Of a stretch of 42,820 nucleotides of DNA, positions 32,260 to 41,139 are shown one piece after another. Each line of letters begins with the position of its first letter. Position 1 is the stretch's first letter. Origin of the DNA: GCA-001735895 sp964651385 (GTDB lineage Bacteria > Pseudomonadota > Gammaproteobacteria > GCA-001735895); assembly GCA_964651385.1 (NCBI GenBank), contig CAZYYM010000021.1, forward strand, positions 1 through 42,820, given 5' to 3'. The position numbers were made by a program, and so were the translations under genes. Below the pieces are notes generated by a model that searched no databases, had not been told where the DNA came from, and was given only the letters and a program-made list of their open reading frames with translations.

Positions 32260-35200
32260 TCAGGGGCAAATATTACTATAAAAAGTATTCAGTTTGTCGA
32301 ACACGCCAGCACAGGAGGCTCCGCCAATGACCACGGCTCCACCATCCAGGCGACTCGCGCCGATACGTATACTGCCAACTGCTCCCGCCACATCAACTGT
32401 CGCGGTACTGGCAGTAATAACACTATTATCTACAGTTACCGATCCGTCAGTTCCCTTAATGCCGGTATTCGTCATCGCCCCTACGGCTTCGATGCGGCTA
32501 CCGCTCAGCGTCCAATGTGAGTTTGCGCCAAGGAAAATGCCATAATTCTGTACCACCCCGTTTCGGGCAGAAACATCAATATTTGAAAAATGGGTAAAGG
32601 ATTGCGTCGCTAGTAAACCGTAAACAAAATTCCCGCCATCGGCGGTAGCAATCGCATTTGACAGTCTGCCTTGAACTGCTGTCTGCCCACACCCGTTAGC
32701 ACTATTTGAATCCTGGATAGCTATACTCCTGACCGTTCCCGTTACCGCAATGGTTGCACCATCGATATCCGCGGCGGAACAACTGTTAACGATACCAGTT
32801 GCTTCGTTGCCATCGGCGATCGCGGTAACATTACGAAGCTTTGGCAGAAAATTAAATGTGTTCTGGTTAATGATTGCAACGCTCGTACCCGAGGCTCCCG
32901 TCGCTATTGCCGTAACGTTGGTGAGATGGCTAACATGCGTAGTACCCGACCCTGAGATTGCAAAGGCGTAAGTCGATGCCCCCGTATTTTCCACAGTAAT
33001 ATTTCTCAATTCTGAGTTAGTCGCTGTGGAAACAGTAGACGGGTATCCACCTAAAACGGTCGCACCTCGTGCAGTAATCCGCGTTGTGTTTTGCCCGGAT
33101 CCCTCAATGTCGACAAACGGTCGCATCACCAGCAGGCTGGATGTACCTACAACACCCAGGTCGTAGACTCCCGGCGCAATTCTTATGAGACAGGGATTTG
33201 TCGCGGAAGGTAAACCGCACCAGGTATCTCCAGCATCGACATTCGCCATCGCATCGAGTGGACTAGTATAGTCTCCACCACTCAATGCCACTGTTACAAT
33301 ATTCCCGGGACTAGGCGCCGAAACACCATCAATACCGGGCAAACCTTGTGGACCCTGAATTCCGGGAGCGCCTTCGTTACCCGGTAAACCCTGCGGGCCC
33401 TGAGGGCCCATTGCGCCATCATTACCTGGGAGTCCCTGTATACCCTGTGGCCCAGTCAACCCGGTTAAACCCTGAGGTCCTTGTGGCCCTGCAGGACCCA
33501 CGGGCCCCGTCACACCAGGCCCGATACCAAGCTGCCCGTTCGCATTGATCACAACCTGTGCAGCCGTCGCATCTGCCGACAGGTCCACATTATTAATACC
33601 GGCTATATAGGCCTGTGACTGCTTGAGACCGTTACCAATGCGAATCGCGCCAGAATCACCTGATACGCCGACATTACCGATCATGATATTGTCATTCGTA
33701 TTGACGAGTGCTTCGCCGGACTCGTTTCCGATCGCAATATTGTTCGATCCACCTCCAATCAGGGTCAAGGTTCGCTGGCCCAAAGCGGTATTCCGGATAC
33801 CCGTTGTATTACCTTTTAACGAACGATCGCCAACTGCGGTATTCGAGCCTCCTGTTGTATTTTGCGCTAATGCTTCATAACCCATTGCCACGTTTTGCGA
33901 GCCGCTACTATTCTGCCCCAGGGCTGTGACGCCAACCGCATTGTTATTGCTACCGGTTGTATTGGAAGCCAGTGCCCCGAAGCCGATAGCAGTATGATTG
34001 TTGGCGGTGGTATTCAGTTTTAACGCATCGTTTCCGATCGCTGTGTTGTTGCCTCCGGAAGTATTTGCGGGCAGCGCATCTACACCCAGTGCCGTATTTC
34101 TGATTCCAGTGGTATGCGAACTCAGCGCGTTTGTACCACCTGCTGTGTTTCCGACAGCGAAGCTCAATACACCCGAAACGCCTTGAGGACCCTGTGGACC
34201 CTGCGGACCTTGCGCACCCGGTACACCCGGTGCACCCGGTGCACCCGAAACACCTTGAGGGCCTTGGATTCCAGAAGCGCCATCATTACCTGGGAGTCCC
34301 TGTATACCCTGTGGCCCAGTCAACCCGGTTAAACCCTGAGGTCCTTGTGGCCCTGCAGGACCCACGGGCCCCGTCACACCAGGCCCGATACCAAGCTGCC
34401 CGTTCGCATTGATCACAACCTGTGCAGCCGTCGCATCTGCCGACAGGTCCACATTATTAATACCGGCTATATAGGCCTGTGACTGCTTGAGACCGTTACC
34501 AATGCGAATCGCGCCAGAATCACCTGATACGCCGACATTACCGATCATGATATTGTCATTCGTATTGACGAGTGCTTCGCCGGACTCGTTTCCGATCGCA
34601 ATATTGTTCGATCCACCTCCAATCAGGGTCAAGGTTCGCTGGCCCAAAGCGGTATTCCGGATACCCGTTGTATTACCTTTTAACGAACGATCGCCAACTG
34701 CGGTATTCGAGCCTCCTGTTGTATTTTGCGCTAATGCTTCATAACCCATTGCCACGTTTTGCGAGCCGCTACTATTCTGCCCCAGGGCTGTGACGCCAAC
34801 CGCATTGTTATTGCTACCGGTTGTATTGGAAGCCAGTGCCCCGAAGCCGATAGCAGTATGATTGTTGGCGGTGGTATTCAGTTTTAACGCATCGTTTCCG
34901 ATCGCTGTGTTGTTGCCTCCGGAAGTATTTGCGGGCAGCGCATCTACACCCAGTGCCGTATTTCTGATTCCAGTGGTATGCGAACTCAGCGCGTTTGTAC
35001 CACCTGCTGTGTTTCCGACAGCGAAGCTCAATACACCCGAAACGCCTTGAGGACCCTGTGGACCTTGCGCGCCTGGCACACCCGGTAAACCCGGTAAACC
35101 CTGCGGGCCCTGAGGACCCATTGCACCGTCGATACCATCCACACCCGGCAAGCCTTGCAGCCCTTGTGGGCCCTGAGGGCCAGCTGGACCGACCAATGGC

Positions 35201-35697
35201 CCAATTGCCTCCAGTGCAGCAACTCTTGCCGCCAGTCCGGAGATTGCAATATCTTCATTCGAAGTTTGTTCTATCGCAACCAATGGGATAGAAGCAGGGT
35301 CATCTGGATGGGCTACTCGAGCAATTTCCGTACCTGTATCCTTGAGTACATACCGTACATAATACTGTGCTGCACCTATATCGTCGGGTACTTTCATAAT
35401 GAGCGAACCCGACGTGCCTTTCCCTCTTTTCTTTGAAGAAACCACCTTGTTGTTGGCAAGGTCAACCAATTGAACCCTATCTTTCTTATTCAATAATTGG
35501 GCACTGTCTATTACAACATCGAAGCCGATTTCAACATCTTCACCGGCAACCACGATAATCTCACCTGTGGCTGAAGTGGCATTAAGAATTGATAGCTCAA
35601 CTACAGGATCGGCAACCGCTTTACCTACAATTAAGAAACTGCAACAGAACAGAAACCGGGTGAATTTGCTGAAACTGTGAACTCTTTTGTTAGTCAT
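32260..35697 (-). CDS. Large exported protein with collagen-like, Ala/Gly/Asn-repeat and beta-helix domains
   Basis: A 1145-residue surface protein. After a signal peptide (about 1-29) comes a 130-residue N-terminal domain. Collagen-like Gly-x-Gln/Pro tracts occur three times (about 170-220, 440-505, 725-790; GPQGPQGLQGLPG type). Between them are two copies of a domain of about 22-residue repeats of the type NTTGxNNTAIGxxAL, probably a beta-roll or trimeric stalk. The C-terminal 350 residues begin with APGVYDLG and show irregular repeats (LRNITVEN, LTNVTAIATG) expected of a right-handed beta-helix of the pectate-lyase type. The two central blocks are encoded by an apparently exact 788-bp duplication. 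A trimeric adhesin or fibre is likely. No autotransporter beta-barrel is present, so the export route past the inner membrane is unclear. Confidence 0.85.
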   Translation of the reverse strand: MTNKRVHSFSKFTRFLFCCSFLIVGKAVADPVVELSILNATSATGEIIVVAGEDVEIGFDVVIDSAQLLNKKDRVQLVDLANNKVVSSKKRGKGTSGSLIMKVPDDIGAAQYYVRYVLKDTGTEIARVAHPDDPASIPLVAIEQTSNEDIAISGLAARVAALEAIGPLVGPAGPQGPQGLQGLPGVDGIDGAMGPQGPQGLPGLPGVPGAQGPQGPQGVSGVLSFAVGNTAGGTNALSSHTTGIRNTALGVDALPANTSGGNNTAIGNDALKLNTTANNHTAIGFGALASNTTGSNNNAVGVTALGQNSSGSQNVAMGYEALAQNTTGGSNTAVGDRSLKGNTTGIRNTALGQRTLTLIGGGSNNIAIGNESGEALVNTNDNIMIGNVGVSGDSGAIRIGNGLKQSQAYIAGINNVDLSADATAAQVVINANGQLGIGPGVTGPVGPAGPQGPQGLTGLTGPQGIQGLPGNDGASGIQGPQGVSGAPGAPGVPGAQGPQGPQGPQGVSGVLSFAVGNTAGGTNALSSHTTGIRNTALGVDALPANTSGGNNTAIGNDALKLNTTANNHTAIGFGALASNTTGSNNNAVGVTALGQNSSGSQNVAMGYEALAQNTTGGSNTAVGDRSLKGNTTGIRNTALGQRTLTLIGGGSNNIAIGNESGEALVNTNDNIMIGNVGVSGDSGAIRIGNGLKQSQAYIAGINNVDLSADATAAQVVINANGQLGIGPGVTGPVGPAGPQGPQGLTGLTGPQGIQGLPGNDGAMGPQGPQGLPGNEGAPGIQGPQGLPGIDGVSAPSPGNIVTVALSGGDYTSPLDAMANVDAGDTWCGLPSATNPCLIRIAPGVYDLGVVGTSSLLVMRPFVDIEGSGQNTTRITARGATVLGGYPSTVSTATNSELRNITVENTGASTYAFAISGSGTTHVSHLTNVTAIATGASGTSVAIINQNTFNFLPKLRNVTAIADGNEATGIVNSCSAADIDGATIAVTGTVRSIAIQDSNSANGCGQTAVQGRLSNAIATADGGNFVYGLLATQSFTHFSNIDVSARNGVVQNYGIFLGANSHWTLSGSRIEAVGAMTNTGIKGTDGSVTVDNSVITASTATVDVAGAVGSIRIGASRLDGGAVVIGGASCAGVFDKLNTFYSNICP
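33413..34200. repeat. 788-bp direct repeat, copy 2 (downstream in the gene)
   Basis: Identical, as far as I could compare by eye, to 34277-35064, offset 864 bp. The match starts at GCGCCATC and breaks at 34201. It covers the collagen tail, the TNALS-to-GINNVD repeat domain and the following collagen tract, and keeps the reading frame (864 is divisible by 9, the collagen codon period). Confidence 0.9.
34277..35064. repeat. 788-bp direct repeat, copy 1 (upstream in the gene)
   Basis: Partner of 33413-34200. The 76 bp between the copies (34201-34276) encode a collagen-like tract that differs from the flanks. Identity over nearly 800 bp at synonymous sites shows recent duplication or gene conversion. 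The Gly-x-x codon arrays on each side offer homology for unequal crossing over. Confidence 0.9.
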
Positions 35698-36012
35698 TTC
35701 CTATATCTCCGAATAGATTTCAATCAAAAAATAGTGCAAAAGGTTCTGGTTTCAGTAATTGAGAAACTGCACTACTAATAACCCTATTTTTTGAGCTATT
35801 ACTTTCCCGGTGGAGATGTTACCCGCCCTAAAGACACAAACATAGTAGCCAAATAGAGTAAACAGTACTGAGATATTTTAGTAAAGTCGGGTAGAAATCG
35901 AAGTAGTAGGGAGTCAGTGGGAAACCGCTGAAATAAGTTTGCTGCTTCCTGATTTTGTTAAAAAATTATGCGCCCGATGGCGAAAATTTAAATCACGTCA
36001 CGACTATCCTGA
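35698..36012. other. Intergenic region, 315 bp
   Basis: Holds the upstream region of the collagen-like gene and the 3' flank of the acetolactate-synthase-like gene, both on the minus strand. I see no gene. It is AT-rich, with no motif I can name apart from the weak terminator listed separately. I looked for a c-di-GMP riboswitch ahead of the surface-protein gene and did not find its core. Confidence 0.4.
35960..35982 (-). terminator. Weak hairpin plus U tract after the acetolactate-synthase-like gene
   Basis: On the minus strand CGCC, ATCG loop, GGCG (35971-35982) is followed by CATAATTTTTT, 30 bp after the stop codon. The stem is only four to five base pairs, so this is a tentative terminator. 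Confidence 0.35.
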
Positions 36013-37647
36013 TCATATTGGACAAACCAGATTACCAAGCTTCTCAGTTAACTTCATATTCTCCGAGTAATCCACAGGGCAATCGATGAGCACGACAGTA
36101 TCATCTGCTATCGCCTGTTTGATTGTCGGCAATAAATCACTAGCGGAGTCTATTCGATAGCCCTTGGCGCCAAAACTCTCGGCATATCTGACCAGATCGG
36201 GATTTTTAAACTCGATCTGCGTATCTCGCCCGAAACGTCGATCCTGATGCCATTTGATCAGGCCATATTTACTGTCATTCCAGACCAGAATAATCATCGC
36301 GACACCGATCCTTAATGCGGTTTCGATTTCCTGCGAATTCATCAGAAAACCGGCATCGCCGGTCACAGTTAATGCAGTGCGATCGGGATAGGCCAGTTTG
36401 GCGGCAATCGCACCGGGCACACCTATACCCATTGAAGCAAATCCATTGGAAATAATACAGGTATTCGGACGCTCGGCCTGATACATGCGTGCCATCCACA
36501 TCTTGTGTGCGCCTACATCAGAGACAACAATATCCTCCGGCTCTAAAGCTTTGCGTATGTCGAGCACGATACGTTGTGGAACCATTGGGAAGGAATCATT
36601 GCTTTCGTTGGCGTTTATTTCTTCTACTATAGTTTCACGCAAATTCTGCGCTTGGGATTCAGATTTCGGAGTCGCTTCGGCGGCGATCGCATTTAAGGCA
36701 TCGACAATATTACCGATCACGCCGCACTCGAGAATATAGTGTTCATCGACTTCCGCTGGGCTTAAATCAATATGGATAATTTTGCTATCTTTTTGCTTAT
36801 TCCACAGATGCGGATGATATTCAATCATATCGTAGCCGACGCAGATAACGACATCGGCGCGATCGAAACCACAGGCTACATAGTCGTTTGCCTGTAGGCC
36901 GACAGTACCAAGAGACAAATCATGTGAAAAAGGGATACTGCCTTTTGCCATAAAGGTAGTAGCTACCGGCACATTAAGCTTTTCAGCAAATGCGACCAAT
37001 GCGTCGTCTGCGCGAGCGCGCACAACACCATTTCCTGCCATAACCAATGGGTATTTTGCATTTGAAATCAGTGTGGCTGCCTGCCTGATTTTGTCCTGCG
37101 GTGGCACCGGTGGTTTGGCGCTTTGGACCTTGAGCGGCGCTTTGCTTTCTACGGGCATCGCGGCCACGTTTTCGGGAAATGAAATAAAACTGCCACCCGG
37201 TTTTTCGGCCCCAGCCGCTTTAAAAGCTTTACGCACAATTTCAGCGACGATCTCCGGTTCACGGATTTCTACGCTATACTTTGAGATCGGCTCGAACAGG
37301 CTGACCAGATCCAATACCTGGTGACTTTCCTTGTGCATACGCGTGGTAGCACCCTGCCCGGCGATACCGACGATTGGCGCTCGATCCATATTGGCATCAG
37401 CAAAACCGGTCACCAGGTTGGTAGCGCCTGGTCCAAGTGTCGCCAGACAGACACCGGCACGCCCGGTAAGGCGACCGTAAACGTCAGCCATGAATGCGGC
37501 GCCCTGCTCGTGCCGTGTAGTAATAAATTTAAGCCGGCTACCGATCATCGAGTCCATCACATCGAGATTCTCTTCACCGGGAATACCGAAAATGTACTCG
37601 ACGCCTTCATTCTCCAGACATCGGACAAACAGATCACTTGCTTTCAT
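36013..37647 (-). CDS. Acetolactate synthase-like thiamine diphosphate enzyme
   Basis: A 544-residue ThDP enzyme related to acetolactate synthase large subunits and benzoylformate/oxalyl-CoA decarboxylases. The catalytic Glu is Glu 47 in TRHEQGAAFMADVYGR. The middle domain is normal. The ThDP/Mg motif is VTGDAGFLMNSQEIETALRI with the Asn in VWNDSKYG. The best overall match is to catabolic AlsS-type enzymes: FGIPGEENLDVMDSM at the start and KYGLIKWHQDRRFG at the end. No small regulatory subunit gene lies nearby. A GAGGAAA ribosome site precedes the ATG. It follows the TauD gene on the same strand, so it may handle a 2-oxoacid made in that pathway rather than branched-chain synthesis. Confidence 0.85.
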   Translation of the reverse strand: MKASDLFVRCLENEGVEYIFGIPGEENLDVMDSMIGSRLKFITTRHEQGAAFMADVYGRLTGRAGVCLATLGPGATNLVTGFADANMDRAPIVGIAGQGATTRMHKESHQVLDLVSLFEPISKYSVEIREPEIVAEIVRKAFKAAGAEKPGGSFISFPENVAAMPVESKAPLKVQSAKPPVPPQDKIRQAATLISNAKYPLVMAGNGVVRARADDALVAFAEKLNVPVATTFMAKGSIPFSHDLSLGTVGLQANDYVACGFDRADVVICVGYDMIEYHPHLWNKQKDSKIIHIDLSPAEVDEHYILECGVIGNIVDALNAIAAEATPKSESQAQNLRETIVEEINANESNDSFPMVPQRIVLDIRKALEPEDIVVSDVGAHKMWMARMYQAERPNTCIISNGFASMGIGVPGAIAAKLAYPDRTALTVTGDAGFLMNSQEIETALRIGVAMIILVWNDSKYGLIKWHQDRRFGRDTQIEFKNPDLVRYAESFGAKGYRIDSASDLLPTIKQAIADDTVVLIDCPVDYSENMKLTEKLGNLVCPI

Positions 37648-37696
37648 TATATTTCCTCGATTGAAACTTCATCAGTAGAACGCCGACGCTGTTGGT

Positions 37697-38566
37697 CTAT
37701 CCACCGGCAGCCTCCAGTAATTCACCTTCAATTGTAACCCGGTGCATCAGCCGCAATTCTCCATGATAATCATTTAACGCACAATGATGCGTCGCACGGT
37801 TATCCCAGATTGCCATTGAGCCTTTACGCCACTTGAAACGGCAAGTGAATTCACTCTGCTGCCCCCGCGCGTAAAGATAGTCGAGTAGCGGTTGCGATTC
37901 ATCTTTTGTCCAACCCTCGAATTTGACCGTAAAATCACCATTTACATATAAAGCGGGGCGACCGGATAACGGGTGACGAATAACAACCGGATGTATAGCG
38001 TCCTGGGTAGCCAGATCGGTATTTCCGAGGCGACCATCAAGGTCATCCATATCCGTATTGAGGTAAGCCTGATCGCCAAAAGCATGGCGGCTTGAATGCT
38101 CTGCACGCATAGCTCGAAGGATTTGTTTCAACCCATCCGACAGCGAATTATAGGCCGCATACATACTCGAAAACAAAGTATCACCACCAACATCGGGAAC
38201 CTCTTTGGCGTAGAGAATAGACCCGAGTGCCGGGATTTGATCATAGGAATGATCGGTATGCCACGTAGAACCAATATTTGCCTTTTGATTGGATTCTTTA
38301 CGTACTTCGGCTATTTGGGGATGAGTCTCGACTGCCTGAAAAAACCGGTTTACATTGATCTGGCCCCAGCGTTCAGCAAACTCGATGTGCTGATCCGGGG
38401 TGATATCCTGATCGCGAAAGAAGATAACACCGTAATCGCTGAAAGCCTGTTTTATTTCGGTCAGTTGTTTGTCATCTACACCAGTGGCAATATTAACACC
38501 ACCAATCTCAGCCCCAAGCACAGGGCTGAGCGGCGTTGCAGTAATCGTTTCAAATTTGACCGTCAC
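37697..38566 (-). CDS. TauD/TfdA-family Fe(II)/2-oxoglutarate dioxygenase
   Basis: A 289-residue oxygenase that uses 2-oxoglutarate and O2, usually to cleave a C-S, C-O or C-N bond. The iron triad is His 103 and Asp 105 (TWHTDHSYDQ) and His 261 (WDNRATHHCALNDY), with the 2-oxoglutarate-binding Arg 276 in LMHRVTI. The frame is open to 38635, but the GTG at 38566 follows a GAGGGG ribosome site and gives the family N-terminus (VKFETITATPLSPVLGAEI). It starts 22 bp after the MFS gene. Together these suggest uptake and oxidation of a sulfonate, aryloxy acid or similar compound. Confidence 0.9.
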   Translation of the reverse strand: MTVKFETITATPLSPVLGAEIGGVNIATGVDDKQLTEIKQAFSDYGVIFFRDQDITPDQHIEFAERWGQINVNRFFQAVETHPQIAEVRKESNQKANIGSTWHTDHSYDQIPALGSILYAKEVPDVGGDTLFSSMYAAYNSLSDGLKQILRAMRAEHSSRHAFGDQAYLNTDMDDLDGRLGNTDLATQDAIHPVVIRHPLSGRPALYVNGDFTVKFEGWTKDESQPLLDYLYARGQQSEFTCRFKWRKGSMAIWDNRATHHCALNDYHGELRLMHRVTIEGELLEAAGG

Positions 38567-38588
38567 AATTAAACCCCTCAAATAAAAA

Positions 38589-39842
38589 TTAACCAATCTG
38601 CCGACAATGAGTTTCGCGTAACATAAAACTCGCAATTAAGGCAGCGGCGTTGACGACGATCAAACTCGACAAAGCATACACATAGGCTTCTGCAGTATAA
38701 ATACGTGCGCCATCGATTAACGTGTTATTCCAGTTTAAATCGAGCAACCAGCCGATCAAAGGCTGCATCACAGCGCCCGAACCAACAATGCACATATTCA
38801 TTAGGCCCAGGGAAGTACTACTGTAATTCAGCGAATTCAACTCCTTCACCGAGCTGAAACAGACCGTCATCGCACTGCCTCCAGCACCGCTAAAAAAAAT
38901 CATCAACATCAACATGACGGTAGAGTCAGGTGTAAAATGGACAACCGTAATAATAGACAACAAGGCAATCACGGCCCCAATTTGCAATATCAAATTGCGT
39001 CGCTGCAATCGATCTGAGGCCCAACCTATCAGCGGTGAAAATACAGCCCAGCCGACGAAAATCATCGAAGTAATTCCAGCCGCTTCCACCGTTGAATAAC
39101 CTTTCACACTGTTCAGCCAGGGTACGCCCCAAAGTCCGCCGAAACCCAACATGCTGGCAGCCATGCCAAAGCCTATAACCGCACAAACCCAGGTTTGAAA
39201 ATTAGTCGTGACATCTTTCAACCCTTTTAAAATACTGGATTTGCTCCCAGCCTGCTTTTGCTCTCTGGATCTTTGAGGCACCAAAGTAAATACCATCACA
39301 GCCAGAACCACTGCCACGATTGCAAGTATATACATCGTACCACGCCAACCTATCCCCTCTACCAGATGGCGCAAAGGTGCCTGACCAAAAATAGCACCAC
39401 TCATACCTACGGTTTGCAACAGACCTGCAAGCATGGCGTACTGCGATGGTTTAAACCAGTAACCGGCAATCGCCATGGTGCCGACAAATCCAAAGGCTAC
39501 AGTGGCTCCAATTAATGCCCGTCCTAAAGATGCTGTTAATATCGAATCGCTCAACCCAAACCCGACCGAGGCCAACGCACAAAGTGCTGCCGCTACGCTC
39601 ATCAACTTTCGCGGGCCGAAGTGATCGGTCAACATGCCAACAGGCAGTTGTATCGAGGCATAGGCATAAAAGTAAAACGCCGACAGCGAACCCAGAGCCG
39701 CGCCACCAACAGCGAAGTCGCGCATCAGCTCGTTGGTCATCACACTCGGAGACACGCGTTGGATAAACGCATAAGCGAAAAAAAGGGTGCCCAGGGTAAA
39801 GGCGACAATAGCTCGTTGCGGAGTAACTGACATGCCCGTCAC
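38589..39842 (-). CDS. MFS transporter
   Basis: A 12-helix major facilitator of 417 residues (GTG at 39842) or 414 (ATG at 39833). The first loop carries the MFS motif GMLTDHFGPRKLM and the second half has GWASDRLQRRNLI. Hydrophobic segments are regular, with a central charged loop (VPQRSREQKQAGSKSS). The GTG overlaps the stop of the upstream dehydrogenase gene (GTGA), so the two are coupled. The family pattern suits organic-anion uptake; the substrate is probably shared with the TauD and dehydrogenase enzymes beside it. Confidence 0.87.
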   Translation of the reverse strand: MTGMSVTPQRAIVAFTLGTLFFAYAFIQRVSPSVMTNELMRDFAVGGAALGSLSAFYFYAYASIQLPVGMLTDHFGPRKLMSVAAALCALASVGFGLSDSILTASLGRALIGATVAFGFVGTMAIAGYWFKPSQYAMLAGLLQTVGMSGAIFGQAPLRHLVEGIGWRGTMYILAIVAVVLAVMVFTLVPQRSREQKQAGSKSSILKGLKDVTTNFQTWVCAVIGFGMAASMLGFGGLWGVPWLNSVKGYSTVEAAGITSMIFVGWAVFSPLIGWASDRLQRRNLILQIGAVIALLSIITVVHFTPDSTVMLMLMIFFSGAGGSAMTVCFSSVKELNSLNYSSTSLGLMNMCIVGSGAVMQPLIGWLLDLNWNNTLIDGARIYTAEAYVYALSSLIVVNAAALIASFMLRETHCRQIG

Positions 39843-40798
39843 TGGCGATGCTTTGGAACCACTTCCGCACCAACCGCCTCGGCTTCCTCGTCAACCAGAT
39901 ACTCGGGGAACCCCGGTGCTCTTAAATCTTCACCACAGGCATCTTCCAGCCTTTTAACCACCATCGAAGACCACACCCGCGGTCCGTACTTTGCCAGTCC
40001 GTCGCGCATGATACTGACAGCTAATGGCGACATTTCCAGCGGAACATCATATTTCTTACCAAGATCGTCAAACAGAGCCAAATCTTTGACTTCATGGTCC
40101 ATGGTGAAATTGATATTATAACTACCGTTTAAAATCAACTGCCCTTCGGTTTCGTGGACAAAGGAATTACCCGATGAAATGCGAATGGCTTCGTACGCCA
40201 CTCCGAGATCAATTCCAGCTTTTTTCGCCACCATGAAGGCTTCGCCGGTGGAGATTAGCTGCACACCAGCCAAATAATTGGTCGCAACTTTTAAAATAGA
40301 GGCTGTGCCCAGCTCACCTGTATGCAATACATTGCGCCCAAGCGTAGCCAACAAGGGTAATACTTTTTCAAAAGCCTCGCGCTTTCCACCGGCGAAAATC
40401 GCGATATTGCCGGTTGCGGCCCGATGACAACCTCCGGAAACCGGACAATCGACTGGAATCGCACCTCTTGCTTCGACAAGGCTACCCAGGCGACGAATTT
40501 CATCGGCATCAGTTGAACTCATCTCGAGCCAGATCTTACCTTCGGACAGACCCGCCAGCACACCACCTTCTTCTTCCATGACCTGTGCCGAGACAGCCGG
40601 TGAAGGCAGACAGGTAATAATCACGTCACAGCTTTGTGCCATGACCTCACTACTCTCTCCCCAGTTCGCACCGTCTGTGAGTAAGGCCTGCGCCGAAGCC
40701 TTTTCAAGATCACGTACGGTGAGGTCAAATCCATTGCGTAACAGGCTACCAGCCAGTTTTTCACCGACATTACCAAGACCGACAAAACCTATTTTCAT
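39839..40798 (-). CDS. 3-hydroxyisobutyrate dehydrogenase-family protein
   Basis: An NAD(P)-dependent beta-hydroxyacid dehydrogenase of 319 residues. The N-terminal motif is IGFVGLGNVGEKLAGSLL. The substrate-binding block is DCPVSGGCHRAATGNIAIFAGG (Ser-Gly-Gly at 121-123). The catalytic Lys 170 is in SILKVATNYLAG with Asn 174. Family members act on 3-hydroxyisobutyrate, tartronate semialdehyde or 2-hydroxy-3-oxopropionate. The C-terminal tail (about 290-319, rich in Glu and Ala) is longer than usual. It begins the dehydrogenase, MFS, TauD, ALS-like run, which looks like one catabolic operon. Confidence 0.88.
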   Translation of the reverse strand: MKIGFVGLGNVGEKLAGSLLRNGFDLTVRDLEKASAQALLTDGANWGESSEVMAQSCDVIITCLPSPAVSAQVMEEEGGVLAGLSEGKIWLEMSSTDADEIRRLGSLVEARGAIPVDCPVSGGCHRAATGNIAIFAGGKREAFEKVLPLLATLGRNVLHTGELGTASILKVATNYLAGVQLISTGEAFMVAKKAGIDLGVAYEAIRISSGNSFVHETEGQLILNGSYNINFTMDHEVKDLALFDDLGKKYDVPLEMSPLAVSIMRDGLAKYGPRVWSSMVVKRLEDACGEDLRAPGFPEYLVDEEAEAVGAEVVPKHRQ

Positions 40799-40948
40799 AG
40801 CGGTGTTCCAGGATTTTTTAGACGCGCCTTTGTATCAACAATCAGACAGCATGGAAACCATTATTTATCTCCTATTGATAAACGCTTGACGTCGACTTGA
40901 AAGAACCTTTAGGGTTAGCCCAACCTCTACCCTATTCTTTGATCAAAT

Positions 40949-41112
40949 ATGTCTTTGCTCGAGTTACGAAAAATCGTAATTCAACTCGAAGAAACCCATA
41001 AAGAAATGGGTAAATCAATTTTGCCCTCAAGCCAAAAAGTAAAGAAATGGTAATTGCGGTAGCACTGGCAATTGGAGGTCGGCCACTGCATCGTACGAAA
41101 AAAGATGCCTAA
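40949..41112 (+). pseudogene. DUF1185 (amino acid synthesis family) remnant, internally deleted
   Basis: From ATG at 40949 the frame gives MSLLELRKIVIQLEETHKEM, GKSILPSSQKVKKW and a stop, which is the usual start of DUF1185 proteins (LRKIV--VEETH-EGGK). In the next frame, overlapping at about 41043, EMVIAVALAIGGRPLHRTKK, DA and a TAA at 41110-41112 match the family's C-terminus (DEMVVALAVTDGGRPHPRVGG). About 130-150 residues between them are missing. It sits in the 341-bp gap between the HIBDH-like and M24 genes, on the opposite strand to both. The rest of the gap shows no gene. Confidence 0.75.
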
Positions 41113-41139
41113 AGGGATCGATGTTCAACACACCACAAC

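Noticed and set aside
35698..36012. c-di-GMP riboswitch ahead of the surface-protein gene
   Set aside because: No GEMM core motifs could be found on the minus strand.
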